57,942 nt of DNA, taken from NCBI GenBank assembly GCA_016235805.1, contig JACRIY010000063.1:1-57942 (forward strand), given 5' to 3'. Made by a program: the position numbers and the translations under genes. The first letter of the stretch is position 1, and every line of letters begins with the position of its first letter. The notes under the pieces are model-generated. The model saw only the letters and a list, made by a program, of their open reading frames with translations, was not told the origin of the DNA and did not search any database. Below are positions 17,537 to 27,262 of the stretch, piece by piece. The stretch is from Rhodocyclales bacterium. Lineage in GTDB: Bacteria; Pseudomonadota; Gammaproteobacteria; Burkholderiales; Rhodocyclaceae.

Positions 17537-20500
17537 TCACTGCACTATTTCACGCCAGCTCACCCGCTTGCCGGTGGGCGGAGCCACATCGAACGGCGCC
17601 TCGACGGTCAATTGCTGGGCTGCCGATGTCGTCGCGATGACCACCGTCTTGCCGCTCGGCAGGCGCACGATGTTGAGACCCACCGCCAGCGATTCCGAAC
17701 CTCCGGCACCGACCAGGCGGCGTCCGACCGCCCGGTCCGCGCTGTTGGCGATGGCCTCGCCGGTACCGTTGTTGAAGTAGTTCAGCCAGGCGTAGCCGCC
17801 GATGTTGCAGGCGTTGGTTTCCGGCACGTTGGAGGCGACGACCAGAGTGCCCAACTGCAGCTTCATGTCGATGTTGATGCGCTCGCCCGTATCGGGCAGA
17901 TCGACAAACCAGCCGTCGGCCGAACTGCAGTTGGCCGTGCAACCATTGGTGCGGAACGCGGCGGTACCGGACCCGTGGGTGGTAATCACCATCTTGCGCA
18001 GGTTGGTGCGCAGGTCGGTAAGTGCCGTGGTGCCGAGCGTATCGCGCAGGGCCCAGACCGAATTGGTCTGGGTAGTGCCCAGGTCGGTCGGGCCGAGATA
18101 ACGCCCGGTACCGACGTAGACATAGGCCTCGCCGCCGACTTCGGCCAGTTCGGGCCGGGTCGTTATCGGCTGCCCCACGCCACTGGGATCCACCACCTGC
18201 CCGATCAGCGTCGCCTCCCGCCCGGCCGCATTCAGCGAATCATTGATATCGAAACGCCAGATGTTGCCCAACAGGTCACCGCCGTAGATCCGCTCCGCGG
18301 TGTTGTTGCGCAACGGGTTCGCCGACCAGGCACTGATGTGGTTGAGCCCGCTGGGATCCGCCGCGCTTCCTTCGCCGGTGCTGATCTTGAAGAGGATCTT
18401 GCCGGTCATCGCTTCGAGAACATAGAGATAGCCGATACCGTCGCCAGGCGCCGCTGGCGAATTGACGTTGTTGTAACCCGAGGTGACGATCACCACCCAA
18501 CGGCCGTCGGGCGCGCGCAGCTTGGTGATGATCGGGTTATTGAAGGAATAGCCGATGTGGCAATCCGAAAACTCGTCGGTGGCCGGCGCCTTGCTTGTCG
18601 CATCCACCGTGACGCAGTTGCCGGCATCGTGCTTGAACTCCCACAGCGCGACCGGCGCCGCCGGATCAGTTACGTCAAGGGCGAAATAGCCCCTGCCGCC
18701 CTTGTTCATGCCGCTGACCAGTACGGTTCGCCAAGTTGACGTGACCGGATTGTACACATCGCCGACCACCGGCGTTCCATCCACCGAATACACGTGTTCG
18801 GCGGCATAGCCCTCGCTGGCCAGGCGGTACAGGTTGGGCAGCACCATGCTCGGCATGAAGGCCCAGGCCTCCTTGCCACCATCGGGATCGACGATCGAGT
18901 CGCCCGCCTTGATGGCGTGCAGCATGCCGTCGTTGGCAGAGGCATAGACGATCGGCGCGCGTGTGAGGTTGACGCTCTTGAATAGGGCGTAGCCGGTATC
19001 GTCGTACTCGGCAAACGGTCCCTTGACGAACACCGGTTGCGCATTGACGATGTCACCCAGCACATGCTCCCGCGTCCGGTAAAGCTTGTTCACGTCGGTA
19101 TTGGTCACCGGTGGCGCGGAACTGAAGCCTTCCTTGCCGCGCTGACCTCGCAGGTAATTGACCAGGTTGGCGCCGGCCGCCGGCGTGCGCTGGTCGACAG
19201 TGATTCCAATTCCCGTGCCGTAGTTCGGATACTGGCTGAGGAGGGCGACGTTGGCTGCTCCGAAATGCGCCTGCTCGGAGACGTCCAGGGTCGTAACCGG
19301 TGCTCCCGTGGGTGCTCCCGCAGCATCGCAGGCCTGGGTATTCCACTTGAAATCGACCATATTGTTGGCAGCGCCGGCACGGTAAAGCTTGATCGTGCGA
19401 TTGTCGCAGGCGGTCTTGGTCATGTCGTCCAGCTTGGTCTGCGCCGACCAGATCACGGTTCCGCTCACCGCGCCTGTATCGAGATTGATTTCGCGCGCTT
19501 CGAGGTCGCCGGTCCAGGCCTGGGTCTTGTACTTCGCCGTGTAGGCGAAGTTGTCGCCGGCCACTGGTTCCAGGTTGGACGTGGCCGCCGCCGCCGCCGC
19601 CGCGACCCGGGCGTTAATCCCGGCCAGAGCTTCGGCAAGGCTGCTGACCACGGTATCCGGGTTGCTGGCGCTGAAATACTGGCCGCGACCATTGACCGCC
19701 GCATGCCACAAGTCGTCGAGGGCGGTGGCGCTGTCGGCCACGGGAACCGGCCAGTTGATGGTGCCGTCACGCAGGCGGACGAAGTCGGGACAGAGTGTCG
19801 CCGTCCCGGCACCGAACACGGCGACGCCCGGATTGGTCGTCAGTGCAAAAGTGAAGGTCGTGGTGCTGGGGACCGACGCAATGCGGAACTGACCGCGGTA
19901 GGCGGCGACGGCGCCACCCGATAGCGTGACGGTCTGGTTGACCAGGAAACCGTGGGCCGCCGACGTCGTAACGGTAACCACATTTGCCGCCCAGGTGGCG
20001 CCGGTGACTGCCTTGGCCACGCACTGGTCGGTGCGGTAAGTCGGCGAGGAAATCAGCGATCCATCCAGCCCGAGACCCATGGTGAAGGTGGTCATGTGCT
20101 GCCAGTTGGCCCGATCGTCCTCGTTGCCCGTCCCGGTGGACGGAACGTTGTCCGCGCAGACATCGGTACCCAACACACCGGTGCAGTTCGCCAGCGAAGC
20201 ATTGCGCAGGTCGGTCTTGTAGTAGTACTGGGCAACGTCGGCCAGGGAATTGGCGCTGCCGGAGAACAGTGCTGCCGTGCCGCCGGTATGGGCAGTGGCG
20301 CCCGGGTTGTCGGCCATCAGGACCTTGAAGTGCGTGGCATCCGGCACTTCGACGACCTGAAAATTGCCGCGGAAGAAGGAATTGGTGCCGCCCGCAATGG
20401 TAACGGAATGCCCCGTCAGGAAGGGATGGACGGCAGTCGTGGTGAACGTGGCGAACGACGGTTCGGCCTCAGGATCCTCACCGGGTGGCGTCCAGGTCGC

Positions 20501-23500
20501 CGAGGTGACGTTGGCGCTGAGGCCTCCGAGACCGGAACTATAGGTTTCGCAAGGCCAGACCTGGGAACCGCTGAGGCAACCCTCGGGCGGCGTCGGCGGG
20601 CCTTCCCCGGTCACCGCGGCAGTTGCGGGCACAGCAGGCGCAGTGGCGAAGCAGGTACCAGGAACGGCATCGGACCAGCTCGCCTCAAGGTTGACCGTTG
20701 CGCTGCCCAGGGCGGTACCGCCCTGGTTTGGCCCGGAATAGGCCTGCGAGGTGACTTCGCCCTTGCGTTCGAGCTTGAAGCCGGTCGCGCCGGTGGCCCG
20801 GCAGTCTACGGTCTGCCCGGTGTCATCCGGAGTCGCAACAACCACGCAATTGTCGGCAGCGACCCAACCGGTGGTATCGATACGCCGGCAATCGGTCGTG
20901 GCGTTCATGACGCAACTCGGGGTGTCGGTCCAGGCCATCGGATTGCGGAACTGGCACTCGGTGGTGAAGCCATTGACGTCATGGATCGGGTCAGGGGTAC
21001 AGGCGTAGGCCACGTCGACATACGGCGCAGTGGCGACCGTCTCGCAGTAGTTGGCGGCGGCGTTGCCGGTGTAGGTGTACGAACCGGGGCTGCCGGTCCG
21101 GGTCTGGGCGTTGCAGGGCGCCGAGTTCACATCCAGCGGCACCGTTGGCTGAACGCCGACGGTGGGACCATTGACGCGGCACTGGAGGTTGGTGCTTTCG
21201 GTGCAGGTCGCGGTGTTAACCCAAGCGCTGAAGCCGCCCGCGGTGCTGCAATCGGTGGCGATACCGCCGCTGCTGGTCCAGGTCGGTCCTGACACCGTGC
21301 TGGTGCAGGTGGGCGAACCCTGGGGCACGTCCACGAAACTTCCATTCACGCGGCAGAACACGTCCGAACTCGGCGTGCAGGACGCAATTGGCGTAAATGC
21401 GCCGTCAAGCACGCCGGTGTTGTTGCATTCCACCGCGCTGGCGTCGCCGCTCCAGTTGGTGCCGCTCAGCGTCGTGGTGCAGGAGTGCGCCTTGGTAAAG
21501 GCTGCGTTGACACGGCACTGGACATTCGATGTTGCCGTGTCGCAGGTCGCGCGATTGGTCCAGCCGGCCGGATTGAAGGCGATCGCCCTGCATTCCGTGG
21601 CATTGCCGCCGCTGCTGGTCCACGTGGGCCCGGATACCGTGCTGGTACAGGTCGGCGCGTAGGCCGTGACATAGGTCCAGGCAGGCGCCGGATTGATGCG
21701 GCAGAACACGTCCGAACTCGGCGTGCAGGACGCGATCGGATCCCAACTGCCGTCGAGTACGCCGGTATTGTTGCATTCGACCGCGGCGGCACCGCCGCTC
21801 CAGTTGGTGCCACTCAAGGTCGTGGTGCAGGAATGCGCCTTGACGAAACTAGCGTTGACCCGGCACTGCACATTGGAAGTCGCCGTATCGCAGGTCGCCC
21901 GCGGGGTCCACCCGGCCGGATTGAAGGCGACTGTCCGGCATTCGGTGGCATTGCCGCCGCTGCTGGTCCAGGTCGGTCCCGATACCGTGCTGGTACAGGT
22001 TGGCGCGTAAGCCGTGACGTAAGCCCAGGCCGGAACAGGATCGACGCGGCAAGATATGTTTCCACTCGGGGTGCAGGTCGCTATCGGATCCCAACTGCCG
22101 TCGAGCACGCCGGTGTTGTTGCATTCGACCGCGCTGGCGTCACCACTCCAATTGGTCCCGCTCAGCGTCGTAGTGCAGGAATGCGCCTTCACGAAGCTTG
22201 CATTGATGCGGCACTGGGCGTTGGGTGTCGTGGTATCGCAAGTGGCTCGATTGGTCCAGATCGGGTTGAAGGCAATGGTCCGGCAATCCGTCGCCAGGCT
22301 GTCACCGGTCCAGGTCGCTCCCGATACCGTGCTGGTGCAGGTGCCTCCGTAGGTACGATAGAGCCAGGCCGCATTGATCTGGCACGAGACGTCCGAACTT
22401 GGCGTGCAAGTGGCTATATTGGTCCATACGCCATCGAGCACGCCGGTATTGTTGCATTCGACCGCAGTGGCGTCGCCACTCCAGACCGAACCGCTGAGCG
22501 TCGTGGTGCAGGAGTGGGCTTTGACGAAACTGGCATTGACCCGACACTGAACATTGGCCAAACCTGCATCGCAGGTCGCCGTATTGGTCCATGTCGGATT
22601 GTAGGCAGCGTCGACTCGGCACTCGGTTGCATTGGCGCCGCCGGTCCAGGTCGGGCCCGCGACCGTGCTGGTGCAACTTGGCGCGTAGCTGGTGACATAG
22701 TTGAAGCTGGCATTGATCCGGCAGGACACATTCGCGCTCGGCGTGCAGCTTGCGATGTCGGTCCAGGTGCCGTCCAGAACGCCTGTGTTGGCGCATTCGA
22801 CCGCGGCGGCGCCACCGCTCCAGCTTACTCCGTCGAAGGTGTCGGTGCAGGAATGGGCCTTGACGAAACTGCCGCTGACGCGGCATTCAGTCAGCGCGTT
22901 CGGAGTGCAAGACGCAACCGGCGACCAAGCCGACCAGATGCCAAAGAACAGATTGAAGCTCCGCTGTTCCAGTTGTCCTTGCTTGCGTTCGATCATGCTC
23001 TGGTACTGCAACTGACCGACCTTGCTCTGCAGCCGGGTCGTGAATTGCAGTTGCCCGGTCTTGCTCTGAACCTTGCTCTGGTACTGCAACTGGCCACGCT
23101 TGCGTTCGAGGTTCGTCGTGTATTGCAGTTGCCCCGTCTTGCTCTGGATCATGCTCTGGTACTGCAAGGCGCCAATACGACTCTGAAGATTCGTGGTGTA
23201 TTCCAGTTGTCCGGTCTTGCTCTGGATCATGCTTTGATATTCGAGCGCCCCGGTCCGGCTTTCCAGGTTGGTGGTGTACTGCAACTGCCCGGTCTTGCTC
23301 TGTATCTTGCTTTGATACTCGAGCGGACCGGTCTTGATCTGCAGGTCGGTGCGGTACTGGACTTGGCCCGTGGTCTTCTGTAACTGACTGGTCTGCTGCT
23401 GCCACTGCCCGAGCCGGCCCTGTTCCTGGGCGAGCTTCTTTTCCTGCATCGGGCAGGAGTTGTTGAGCTGGTAAAAGAGCCGCGCCGTGTTCCACATGAA

Positions 23501-25378
23501 GGTGGTGCTGGCGCCGTCGTAGATGGGCCGCGGCGACATCTGGAATTTCGATCCGGCGGAACGATAGGCATCGAGTTCCTCAAGCAGTCCGTCCTGGTTG
23601 TCCATCGCCGTCGAGCCATTGAGCTTTAGGCCACCATTGCCGTTCCAGTAGCCGTCCGTGGTCAGGATGTTGAAGTTCTGCTGGCAGGAATACTGCACCG
23701 GATCGCCGCTCATGCCGCTGTTGATGCCGTCCGTCTTGGCCGCGAAATAGCGCCCGCCGCGCGACAGGGCTTCCCGCAACGGAGTCGAGCCGTTGGTGGT
23801 TTGCGAATAGAGCATGTTGAACCAGGTGGCTTTTTGCGTGGTATCGAAATCCTGGATGGCCTGAAATTTCGTGCTGCTTACCGGATTGTTCGGATTGATG
23901 GTGAGGAAGCCGATCCGCTTGGAGTCCGTCATGCCGAGGAATGCGCGGCCGGCCGCAGACTTCATCATGTTCATGCGGTTCTTGTAGTAGCTGTACCATT
24001 TGGCAAAGTTGACGCGCTCGTCGGCATCGGACGCATCGATGACATTGTCACCGTTGATGTCGGCGGTCGCCGGCCCGGAGGTGGCCGTAACCGGAACCTT
24101 GCGCCACAGCGCTATGGTGCCGGCCGGACAGGTAGTGGTGGTCCTCGTGTCGGCTACGACACCGGCGACAGCCGGATCGTCCACGCAGTATTCTTTGATG
24201 TTGGCCCAGTCGGTCGCGCTCCACGCCGCCAGTGTTCCCGACGTGATGCGGCAATCCACCGCGCTGCCGTTGCCGGTCCAGGCATAAGATCCCGGCGTGC
24301 CGGTAAACGTCGGCGTACACGAAGCCACGTTGGTGGTGTTGGTCCCCTCGACCTGGCACTCGGTCAGATTGACCCCGGTCGAAACTTCGTTGCAAGTCGC
24401 TACATTGGCCCAGGCGGTCCAGGTGTTGCCGGAGTTGGCCGATGTCCTTCGCTGCAATTGGCCGATGCGCCGGTAGTTGCCCGGATTGGTCGCCAGTGCG
24501 ACGCGGAACGATTTGGAACTGGGCAGCGCGGTCACGGTGAAATAGGTACCCGCCGGAGTCCGATAGCCCGAAGGGTTCATAAGCGCGACGCCGACCAGAT
24601 CCCCAACCTTTAGCGGAGGACGGTTGGGATCGGTTTGATGGTCGAGTTGCGTCTCGAAGGTGGCCACACCAGCGGAATAAGTGGCCCGCGTGATGGTGAA
24701 GGTGCGGGAGAGGATTTTCTCGCAATCGCCGGTGGTCGGTTTCAGGTCCTGGGTTCCCAGATACTTCCAGTAATAGGCCGGCTGCAGTGTGTCGTAGCGG
24801 TTGGTTGCGGAGTTGTTTACTAGCCCGTCGGAGGTAAAAGCGCGAAAACTGGTGCTCAGGTCGACCGTCGCGCCGGCACTGGCAACTTCGGCGACGCGAC
24901 ACTGGCGCCGCGACGTGCCGCTGGTGTCCTCGGTACAACTCGCCGCCGCTGTCCATGCAGTCCAGGTCACGCCGGAATCCGTCGAGGTCCGGGTTTCGCG
25001 GCCGAAGTACTTGCCGAAGCCGTCTTCATAGGCCGCCGTGAAGGTTGTAGGGCTTAAGGCATTCACATCCAGGCCGGTGCTGGTCTTGGGAATGACGTAG
25101 GCGGTCGCCGGGTTGTAATACACCGTGTTGCAGGCGCTGTTGCGAAAACCGACTCGTTCCTCCCTGCTCGACATGGCGTCGGGCATGAAACGCCAGTTCA
25201 TCGAGCCCGAATCGTCGAGCGTGAACAGGATGTTGGGCTTGACTTCCGCGGTGGACAAACTGGAGAGCGGGCTGTTGCTGATGTCGGTCTCGGCGGCCTG
25301 CAATGGAATGCCCCCCAGCAGGGAGAGAGTGAACAGCAGCGTCAATGACCGCAATGGGTAGGTTTTCGACTGGAACAT
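17537..25378 (-). CDS. pilY1: giant PilY1-like pilus tip adhesin
   Basis: A 2613-residue exported protein, against about 1160 in P. aeruginosa PilY1. A signal peptide (about 1-28) is followed by a split von Willebrand A-like domain with the MIDAS start LDDSGSM (55-60) and a Ca-loop-like DINGDNVIDASD. Residues 671-800 are ten 13-residue repeats. Residues 832-1399 are five Cys-rich units of 111-116 residues. About the last 650 residues are the PilC/PilY1 beta-propeller (YASANDGMLHAIKAG, VLVSGMNKGGRGYFALDVTD). AGGAGA precedes ATG 25378; a longer frame to 25552 would bury the signal peptide. It follows pilX by 14 bases. The expected role is pilus assembly and surface adhesion or sensing at the tip. 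Confidence 0.92.
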   Translation of the reverse strand: MFQSKTYPLRSLTLLFTLSLLGGIPLQAAETDISNSPLSSLSTAEVKPNILFTLDDSGSMNWRFMPDAMSSREERVGFRNSACNTVYYNPATAYVIPKTSTGLDVNALSPTTFTAAYEDGFGKYFGRETRTSTDSGVTWTAWTAAASCTEDTSGTSRRQCRVAEVASAGATVDLSTSFRAFTSDGLVNNSATNRYDTLQPAYYWKYLGTQDLKPTTGDCEKILSRTFTITRATYSAGVATFETQLDHQTDPNRPPLKVGDLVGVALMNPSGYRTPAGTYFTVTALPSSKSFRVALATNPGNYRRIGQLQRRTSANSGNTWTAWANVATCNEVSTGVNLTECQVEGTNTTNVASCTPTFTGTPGSYAWTGNGSAVDCRITSGTLAAWSATDWANIKEYCVDDPAVAGVVADTRTTTTCPAGTIALWRKVPVTATSGPATADINGDNVIDASDADERVNFAKWYSYYKNRMNMMKSAAGRAFLGMTDSKRIGFLTINPNNPVSSTKFQAIQDFDTTQKATWFNMLYSQTTNGSTPLREALSRGGRYFAAKTDGINSGMSGDPVQYSCQQNFNILTTDGYWNGNGGLKLNGSTAMDNQDGLLEELDAYRSAGSKFQMSPRPIYDGASTTFMWNTARLFYQLNNSCPMQEKKLAQEQGRLGQWQQQTSQLQKTTGQVQYRTDLQIKTGPLEYQSKIQSKTGQLQYTTNLESRTGALEYQSMIQSKTGQLEYTTNLQSRIGALQYQSMIQSKTGQLQYTTNLERKRGQLQYQSKVQSKTGQLQFTTRLQSKVGQLQYQSMIERKQGQLEQRSFNLFFGIWSAWSPVASCTPNALTECRVSGSFVKAHSCTDTFDGVSWSGGAAAVECANTGVLDGTWTDIASCTPSANVSCRINASFNYVTSYAPSCTSTVAGPTWTGGANATECRVDAAYNPTWTNTATCDAGLANVQCRVNASFVKAHSCTTTLSGSVWSGDATAVECNNTGVLDGVWTNIATCTPSSDVSCQINAAWLYRTYGGTCTSTVSGATWTGDSLATDCRTIAFNPIWTNRATCDTTTPNAQCRINASFVKAHSCTTTLSGTNWSGDASAVECNNTGVLDGSWDPIATCTPSGNISCRVDPVPAWAYVTAYAPTCTSTVSGPTWTSSGGNATECRTVAFNPAGWTPRATCDTATSNVQCRVNASFVKAHSCTTTLSGTNWSGGAAAVECNNTGVLDGSWDPIASCTPSSDVFCRINPAPAWTYVTAYAPTCTSTVSGPTWTSSGGNATECRAIAFNPAGWTNRATCDTATSNVQCRVNAAFTKAHSCTTTLSGTNWSGDASAVECNNTGVLDGAFTPIASCTPSSDVFCRVNGSFVDVPQGSPTCTSTVSGPTWTSSGGIATDCSTAGGFSAWVNTATCTESTNLQCRVNGPTVGVQPTVPLDVNSAPCNAQTRTGSPGSYTYTGNAAANYCETVATAPYVDVAYACTPDPIHDVNGFTTECQFRNPMAWTDTPSCVMNATTDCRRIDTTGWVAADNCVVVATPDDTGQTVDCRATGATGFKLERKGEVTSQAYSGPNQGGTALGSATVNLEASWSDAVPGTCFATAPAVPATAAVTGEGPPTPPEGCLSGSQVWPCETYSSGLGGLSANVTSATWTPPGEDPEAEPSFATFTTTAVHPFLTGHSVTIAGGTNSFFRGNFQVVEVPDATHFKVLMADNPGATAHTGGTAALFSGSANSLADVAQYYYKTDLRNASLANCTGVLGTDVCADNVPSTGTGNEDDRANWQHMTTFTMGLGLDGSLISSPTYRTDQCVAKAVTGATWAANVVTVTTSAAHGFLVNQTVTLSGGAVAAYRGQFRIASVPSTTTFTFALTTNPGVAVFGAGTATLCPDFVRLRDGTINWPVPVADSATALDDLWHAAVNGRGQYFSASNPDTVVSSLAEALAGINARVAAAAAAATSNLEPVAGDNFAYTAKYKTQAWTGDLEAREINLDTGAVSGTVIWSAQTKLDDMTKTACDNRTIKLYRAGAANNMVDFKWNTQACDAAGAPTGAPVTTLDVSEQAHFGAANVALLSQYPNYGTGIGITVDQRTPAAGANLVNYLRGQRGKEGFSSAPPVTNTDVNKLYRTREHVLGDIVNAQPVFVKGPFAEYDDTGYALFKSVNLTRAPIVYASANDGMLHAIKAGDSIVDPDGGKEAWAFMPSMVLPNLYRLASEGYAAEHVYSVDGTPVVGDVYNPVTSTWRTVLVSGMNKGGRGYFALDVTDPAAPVALWEFKHDAGNCVTVDATSKAPATDEFSDCHIGYSFNNPIITKLRAPDGRWVVIVTSGYNNVNSPAAPGDGIGYLYVLEAMTGKILFKISTGEGSAADPSGLNHISAWSANPLRNNTAERIYGGDLLGNIWRFDINDSLNAAGREATLIGQVVDPSGVGQPITTRPELAEVGGEAYVYVGTGRYLGPTDLGTTQTNSVWALRDTLGTTALTDLRTNLRKMVITTHGSGTAAFRTNGCTANCSSADGWFVDLPDTGERINIDMKLQLGTLVVASNVPETNACNIGGYAWLNYFNNGTGEAIANSADRAVGRRLVGAGGSESLAVGLNIVRLPSGKTVVIATTSAAQQLTVEAPFDVAPPTGKRVSWREIVQ
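21182..22885 (-). repeat. five tandem Cys-rich coding repeats in pilY1 (about 340 bp each)
   Basis: Units of 113, 111, 116, 116 and 112 codons each begin CR-x-N-A-x-F-x-KAHSC and contain two half-units with the pattern SCT-x-T-x-SG-x-x-W and an EC pair. Each half-unit has four conserved cysteines. Units three to five are closest, and long stretches are near-identical in DNA. A decayed sixth unit continues toward 20,900, and single half-units occur near the N-terminus (about 24,200-24,450). Confidence 0.9.
22979..23368 (-). repeat. ten tandem 39-bp (13-residue) coding repeats in pilY1
   Basis: Ten full units of 13 residues follow the pattern G-Q-L-Q-Y-x-x-x-(L/I)-x-(S/R)-K-T. Odd and even units differ (YTTNL versus YQSMI), giving a 26-residue higher-order period. 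An eleventh unit is partial. The copies differ by many base changes but no frame-breaking indel is present. Confidence 0.92.
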
Positions 25379-25392
25379 GGCGATTCTCCTGG

Positions 25393-26052
25393 TCAGTACA
25401 GGACTACCTGGGTGTACACCACCGTATTGGTGGGCCCCAGGACGCGCGAAGTCACGCGGAAGTAAGGCTGGGAGGTGTTCGAAAGCGGTTGGGTGCCGTA
25501 GCTGACGGCGCTCTTGGAGCCGCCGGAACTGGCGGAACCGATCGTCACGCATTGCTGGTTGGCGGCGTTGATCCCGCCCGGCGTTTCACAGAGGCGATGG
25601 ATGACATAGCGGATTTCATTGCCACCGCCGTCGTTGGCGCTTGCCACCGCCGCGTTGGCCCAGTTGTAGGTGAGCGGATCGAACTCGGAGGGCGCCGGGG
25701 TGGTGCCGCAGTCGTCGGGGGTGCCGTCGTTGTTGGCGTCAGGCACGCCGAGGCCGTTGAGGCTGGTGTTGCACCATCCGGGGAAGTAACCGTTGGCCGC
25801 GCTGCCCTGTTCCAGGTTGCCCGCCGTCTGCACTACCAGCCAGCTTCGTGCGGTTTCGATGCCGCGGTCGGCGGCCACCGCAGCGGTGCGCTTGAAGCTC
25901 AGGTTGCGGGCGACGATCAGGCCGCTGCCGATCTGGCGGTAGAGCGCTATCCCGGCCAGGGTCATGGCGATCAGCATGATCAGGGCCAGCAGCAGCACCA
26001 CGCCGCGCTGGTTGCGGGATATTCCTCGCCGTTGGACGATGTGGGCGTTCAA
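25393..26052 (-). CDS. pilX: type IV pilus assembly protein PilX
   Basis: A 219-residue minor-pilin-like protein with a hydrophobic helix (GVVLLLALIMLIAMTLAGIALY) after a short basic leader (QRRGISRNQR), as in PilX N-domains. A polar periplasmic part with four Cys and a Ca-loop-like DANNDGTPDD follows. The start is uncertain: TTG 26052 has GGGGGA seven bases upstream, and TTG 26067 is the alternative. Either way it overlaps or abuts the pilW stop. It stands between pilW and pilY1, the usual order. Confidence 0.85.
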   Translation of the reverse strand: MNAHIVQRRGISRNQRGVVLLLALIMLIAMTLAGIALYRQIGSGLIVARNLSFKRTAAVAADRGIETARSWLVVQTAGNLEQGSAANGYFPGWCNTSLNGLGVPDANNDGTPDDCGTTPAPSEFDPLTYNWANAAVASANDGGGNEIRYVIHRLCETPGGINAANQQCVTIGSASSGGSKSAVSYGTQPLSNTSQPYFRVTSRVLGPTNTVVYTQVVLY

Positions 26053-27260
26053 TTGGCGATCCCCCAAACCACGTTGCGCAGCGGAATCACCGTTTCGTAG
26101 ACACGATAGCGATAGCGTCGCCAGTCGTTCGCATTGCCGGGAGTGCTGTCGGCCGTTCCGTCAACATTGGTCATTGCAAACGCGCCCCCCGCCCAGGAAG
26201 GAGCGACGGCCGTCACGTTGATTTGCTCGAACTGCTGGCTGCGAGCCAGCAAGCCGATGCGGATCGCGCGCAACTGGCCCCATGCCGCCGTCGTCGCCGG
26301 CGTGGTCGAGGTCCACTCGGCGGCGGCGAGGGCGCCGTCGTTGTTGGCGTCGATGCCATATTCCGCCTGCAGGTCGATTACGCCTTCGGCAACCTCGGTC
26401 GCGGTGGTTTGATTGATAAGGGTGTTGGTAAAGGTCAGGAAGCGGCGGTTGCCGTTGATGATGCTGCCATTGCTGTCGGTGATCCGGTAAACATTGAGCT
26501 GGGGCGAGGTTCCCAAGTTGAAAACCGACCCCGTCAGGCCGACGCCCTGGATCGTGCCGTTGTTGAAACGCGCAGTGCCGGAATTGTTGTGGAACTTTGC
26601 CTGCAACGCGGCCAGTTGCGCCGGCGTCAGCGCGGCGGCGGCGACCGAAGCCGCGACGTTGGCGTTGTTGGTGTAGTTGGTATACGCGGTCCCATTGGCG
26701 AAATCGATGCTCAGGCCATCGGCATTGGCGTTGCCGGTAGCCTCGAACAGACCGCATACCGCATTACCGGCATCGGCCGCGATAAGCAGGTCGCCGCTGC
26801 GCAAGCCGGTACGGGTGTTCATCCGGATCGCCGCACCAGTGATGCTGTTGTAAGTCTGGCTGGAGGACATGGTGGGTGCGCTGCCGTAGAGCACGGCAAT
26901 CGTGTCGGGGAGGGTACTGCCCACCGTGCCGTCACCGTTGGTGATCAGCACCGGCGCCAACTGGAAGGAAAACAAACCGGGGGCCGACCGCGTGCTGTCA
27001 TAGGCCGAGACCGTGCAGCCCAGGGCCGCCGCGTTGCCGAAACCGTAACCGGCGACCTTCAGGTCGCGCTCCAGGGTAAACATGCCGATGCTGCCCGTCA
27101 CTTGCGTATCGCTGCCGGAGGCCGTGGTGCGCTTACGCGCTTCCCATACGCTCATGGCCTGGAACATCATCACCATGCCGATCATGGCGATCGCCATGCC
27201 GACCAGGATTTCGACCAAGGTGAATCCGGCACCGCGCGAGGGAGAGGTCTGGTTTGCCAT
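26049..27260 (-). CDS. pilW: type IV pilus minor pilin PilW
   Basis: A 403-residue prepilin-like protein. The leader ends G-FTLVEILVG, a standard prepilin peptidase/methylation site with Glu5, followed by a hydrophobic helix (MAIAMIGMVMMFQAM). The large C-terminal domain is typical of PilW. It begins two bases after the pilV stop; the open frame upstream to 27830 is out of context. It primes pilus assembly together with PilE, FimT, PilV and PilX. Confidence 0.9.
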   Translation of the reverse strand: MANQTSPSRGAGFTLVEILVGMAIAMIGMVMMFQAMSVWEARKRTTASGSDTQVTGSIGMFTLERDLKVAGYGFGNAAALGCTVSAYDSTRSAPGLFSFQLAPVLITNGDGTVGSTLPDTIAVLYGSAPTMSSSQTYNSITGAAIRMNTRTGLRSGDLLIAADAGNAVCGLFEATGNANADGLSIDFANGTAYTNYTNNANVAASVAAAALTPAQLAALQAKFHNNSGTARFNNGTIQGVGLTGSVFNLGTSPQLNVYRITDSNGSIINGNRRFLTFTNTLINQTTATEVAEGVIDLQAEYGIDANNDGALAAAEWTSTTPATTAAWGQLRAIRIGLLARSQQFEQINVTAVAPSWAGGAFAMTNVDGTADSTPGNANDWRRYRYRVYETVIPLRNVVWGIAN

Positions 27261-27262
27261 GG

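Noticed and set aside
22979..23368. CRISPR or noncoding satellite
   Set aside because: The units are exact multiples of three, in frame with pilY1, with amino-acid-level conservation and base changes tolerated.
21485..23383. A 632-codon plus-strand frame opposite the pilY1 repeats
   Set aside because: It is the antisense of the repeat blocks and shares their periodicity; pilY1 has the signal peptide and family motifs.
17537..25378. pilY1 being an assembly collapse or artefact because of its size
   Set aside because: The frame is open over 2613 codons with diverged repeats and proper PilY1 ends; an artefact would more likely break the frame. Long reads could still change the copy number.
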